In this document: positions 63,031 through 64,000 of the stretch, one piece after another
Layout: each line of letters begins with the position of its first letter
Numbering within the stretch: position 1 is the stretch's first letter
NCBI GenBank assembly: GCA_947453145.1
Contig: CANGFA010000009.1
Coordinates: forward strand, 1 to 64,000
Origin: Bacteroidota bacterium
Lineage (GTDB): Bacteria > Bacteroidota > Bacteroidia > Chitinophagales > Chitinophagaceae
DNA length: 64,000 nt
Direction: 5' to 3'
The notes under the pieces: model-generated
The model's input: only the letters and a program-made list of their open reading frames with translations
What the model was told of the DNA's origin: nothing
The model's database searches: none
Translations under genes and position numbers: made by a program

Positions 63031-64000
63031 TTAAAATAATTTAAATCCATCCCCATCAAATAAGCCTTTATCACTCAATTTTAAATGAGGAATCACTAGT
63101 AATGCCATAAAACTTAGGGTCATAAAGGGAGAACCTAATGGACTTCCCAATCCCTTTGCCATTTGGTTAATTTCGGTATAAGCCTGCGCAACCATATAGG
63201 GGTCCTTCGCACTCATTAATCCGGCAACGGGTAATCCAAGTACCTTTTGTGATGAAGTATTCACGCAACTTATTCCTCCTTTTTCTTGTATTACTATATT
63301 AATGGCTTTAACTATACTGGCATCGTCTACGCCTACTGCAATTATATTATGACTATCATGTGCAACGGTTGAAGCAATTGCACCTTGTTTAAAACCAAAA
63401 TTTTTGATGAATGCCATTTTAGGAGGTGCATTAAAATAGCGATTGTATACCACCATTTTCAAAACATCTTGCTGCGTATTAGATACCATTAAATTTTGAT
63501 GAATAGTGGCTTGCATCCATTTGCAATTGGTTATTAATTGTCCGTCTATTGCTTCAATTACTGGAACGAGGCCTGCTTCATTGGAAGGGTACTCTTTTAT
63601 GGTTACTTGAATTGAACTTTCAGTAATGGGTGCAGCATCAAACTGATTAATGCTGGCTTCTTGTATAAATGGTATCAAGGATTTGCCTTCTTCTGCTACC
63701 AATGCCCCATTAATATAGGTTTGCTTTACTTTAAAATTAGTTAAGTCCTCCACAATAATAAAATTAGCAGGGTCTCCTTGCTTTGCTTGTCCTGTGGGTA
63801 ATTTATAATGTAAGACTGGATTAATACAAGCTGCTCTTAATACATTAAATACATTGATCCTTTTTGCAACTGCTCTTGCACAAAGTGTATTGATATGACC
63901 TTCTAATAAACTATCTGGATGTTTATCGTCACTACAAAGCATTATCATAGTAGGATGATCGTCTAACAATTCATAGAGGGCTTCAAAGTTTTTTGCAGCA
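63031..64000 (-). CDS. ade: adenine deaminase (partial, N-terminus beyond window)
   Basis: The minus strand is open from the window edge (codons read from base 63999) to a stop at 63031, giving about 322 residues of the C-terminal part. MLCSDDKHPDSLLEGHIN is the adenine deaminase metal-site region with the catalytic Asp pair, and the C-terminal domain shows VAHDSHNIIAVGVDD and LGSPLGSPFMTLSFMALLVIPHLKLSDKGLFD. Adenine deaminase converts adenine to hypoxanthine, using manganese or iron. Full-length proteins have about 540-600 residues, so the amidohydrolase N-terminal part is outside. A TTG at 63969 is not a start, since the frame and similarity continue to the edge. Confidence 0.93.
   Translation of the reverse strand, partial: AAKNFEALYELLDDHPTMIMLCSDDKHPDSLLEGHINTLCARAVAKRINVFNVLRAACINPVLHYKLPTGQAKQGDPANFIIVEDLTNFKVKQTYINGALVAEEGKSLIPFIQEASINQFDAAPITESSIQVTIKEYPSNEAGLVPVIEAIDGQLITNCKWMQATIHQNLMVSNTQQDVLKMVVYNRYFNAPPKMAFIKNFGFKQGAIASTVAHDSHNIIAVGVDDASIVKAINIVIQEKGGISCVNTSSQKVLGLPVAGLMSAKDPYMVAQAYTEINQMAKGLGSPLGSPFMTLSFMALLVIPHLKLSDKGLFDGDGFKLF

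Overview
The window is an AT-rich chromosomal segment of a Bacteroidota bacterium, most likely in or near the Chitinophagaceae. The taxonomic evidence is the gliding-motility lipoproteins GldD and GldH with membrane protein GldE, the 31-residue AURKAIP1/COX24-type basic protein, Bacteroidota-only families (DUF3109, the ureohydrolase-like protein, DUF4834-like), and several promoters of the Bacteroidota form TTTG-N20/21-TAnnTTTG. No rRNA, tRNA, CRISPR array, IS element or prophage was seen. The content is core chromosome, about 53 genes at very high density, with no gene-free stretch above 300 bp.

Layout. 1-7.6 kb: end of a VOC protein, a HAD phosphatase, a small membrane protein, then the translation/transcription operon rimP-nusA-infB followed by a SurA-like chaperone. 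7.7-12.7 kb: a PurF-family amidotransferase, converging on an envelope operon kdsD-manC-KAS III. 12.9-18.5 kb: recQ, a DUF3089 lipoprotein, a chromate transporter and a secreted carboxypeptidase-regulatory-like protein. 18.5-24.9 kb: an RND efflux adaptor and pump, an alpha/beta hydrolase and an HGSNAT-like acyltransferase. 25-33 kb: typA, obgE, a TetR regulator, a PfkB kinase, asd and ligA. 33-39.4 kb: a degenerate-Nudix regulator, yicC, gldH, a two-component system, a metal-site-degenerate ureohydrolase homologue and dacB. 39.4-48.6 kb: mutL, an M3 peptidase, ricT-holB, a secreted glutathione peroxidase, comF and radA. 48.6-55 kb: RNase G, the 31-aa basic protein, a TPR protein and HU, divergent from mutY-gldE-gldD. 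55-64 kb: DUF3109, lutB, an EamA transporter, purH, a compact ComEC, an RsmI-like methylase, an EI24 protein, upp and a partial adenine deaminase.

The most interesting non-coding feature is the leader of asd (29745-29967). It has a well-spaced promoter, a 14-codon lysine-rich open frame starting almost at the predicted transcript end, an antiterminator (29831-29841 with 29866-29878) and a mutually exclusive intrinsic terminator (29868-29907). The geometry is that of ribosome-mediated transcription attenuation responding to lysine. Two further leaders look regulatory: a terminator-like hairpin at the 5' end of the rimP-nusA-infB transcript, and crossing long-range pairings in the RNase G leader, one of which covers the ribosome landing site.

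Starts were re-chosen where the longest open frame began inside a promoter or neighbouring gene (rimP, nusA, SurA-like, kdsD, the PfkB kinase, TetR, glutathione peroxidase, purH and others). All functional calls are made by reading motifs in the translated sequence; no database search was run.
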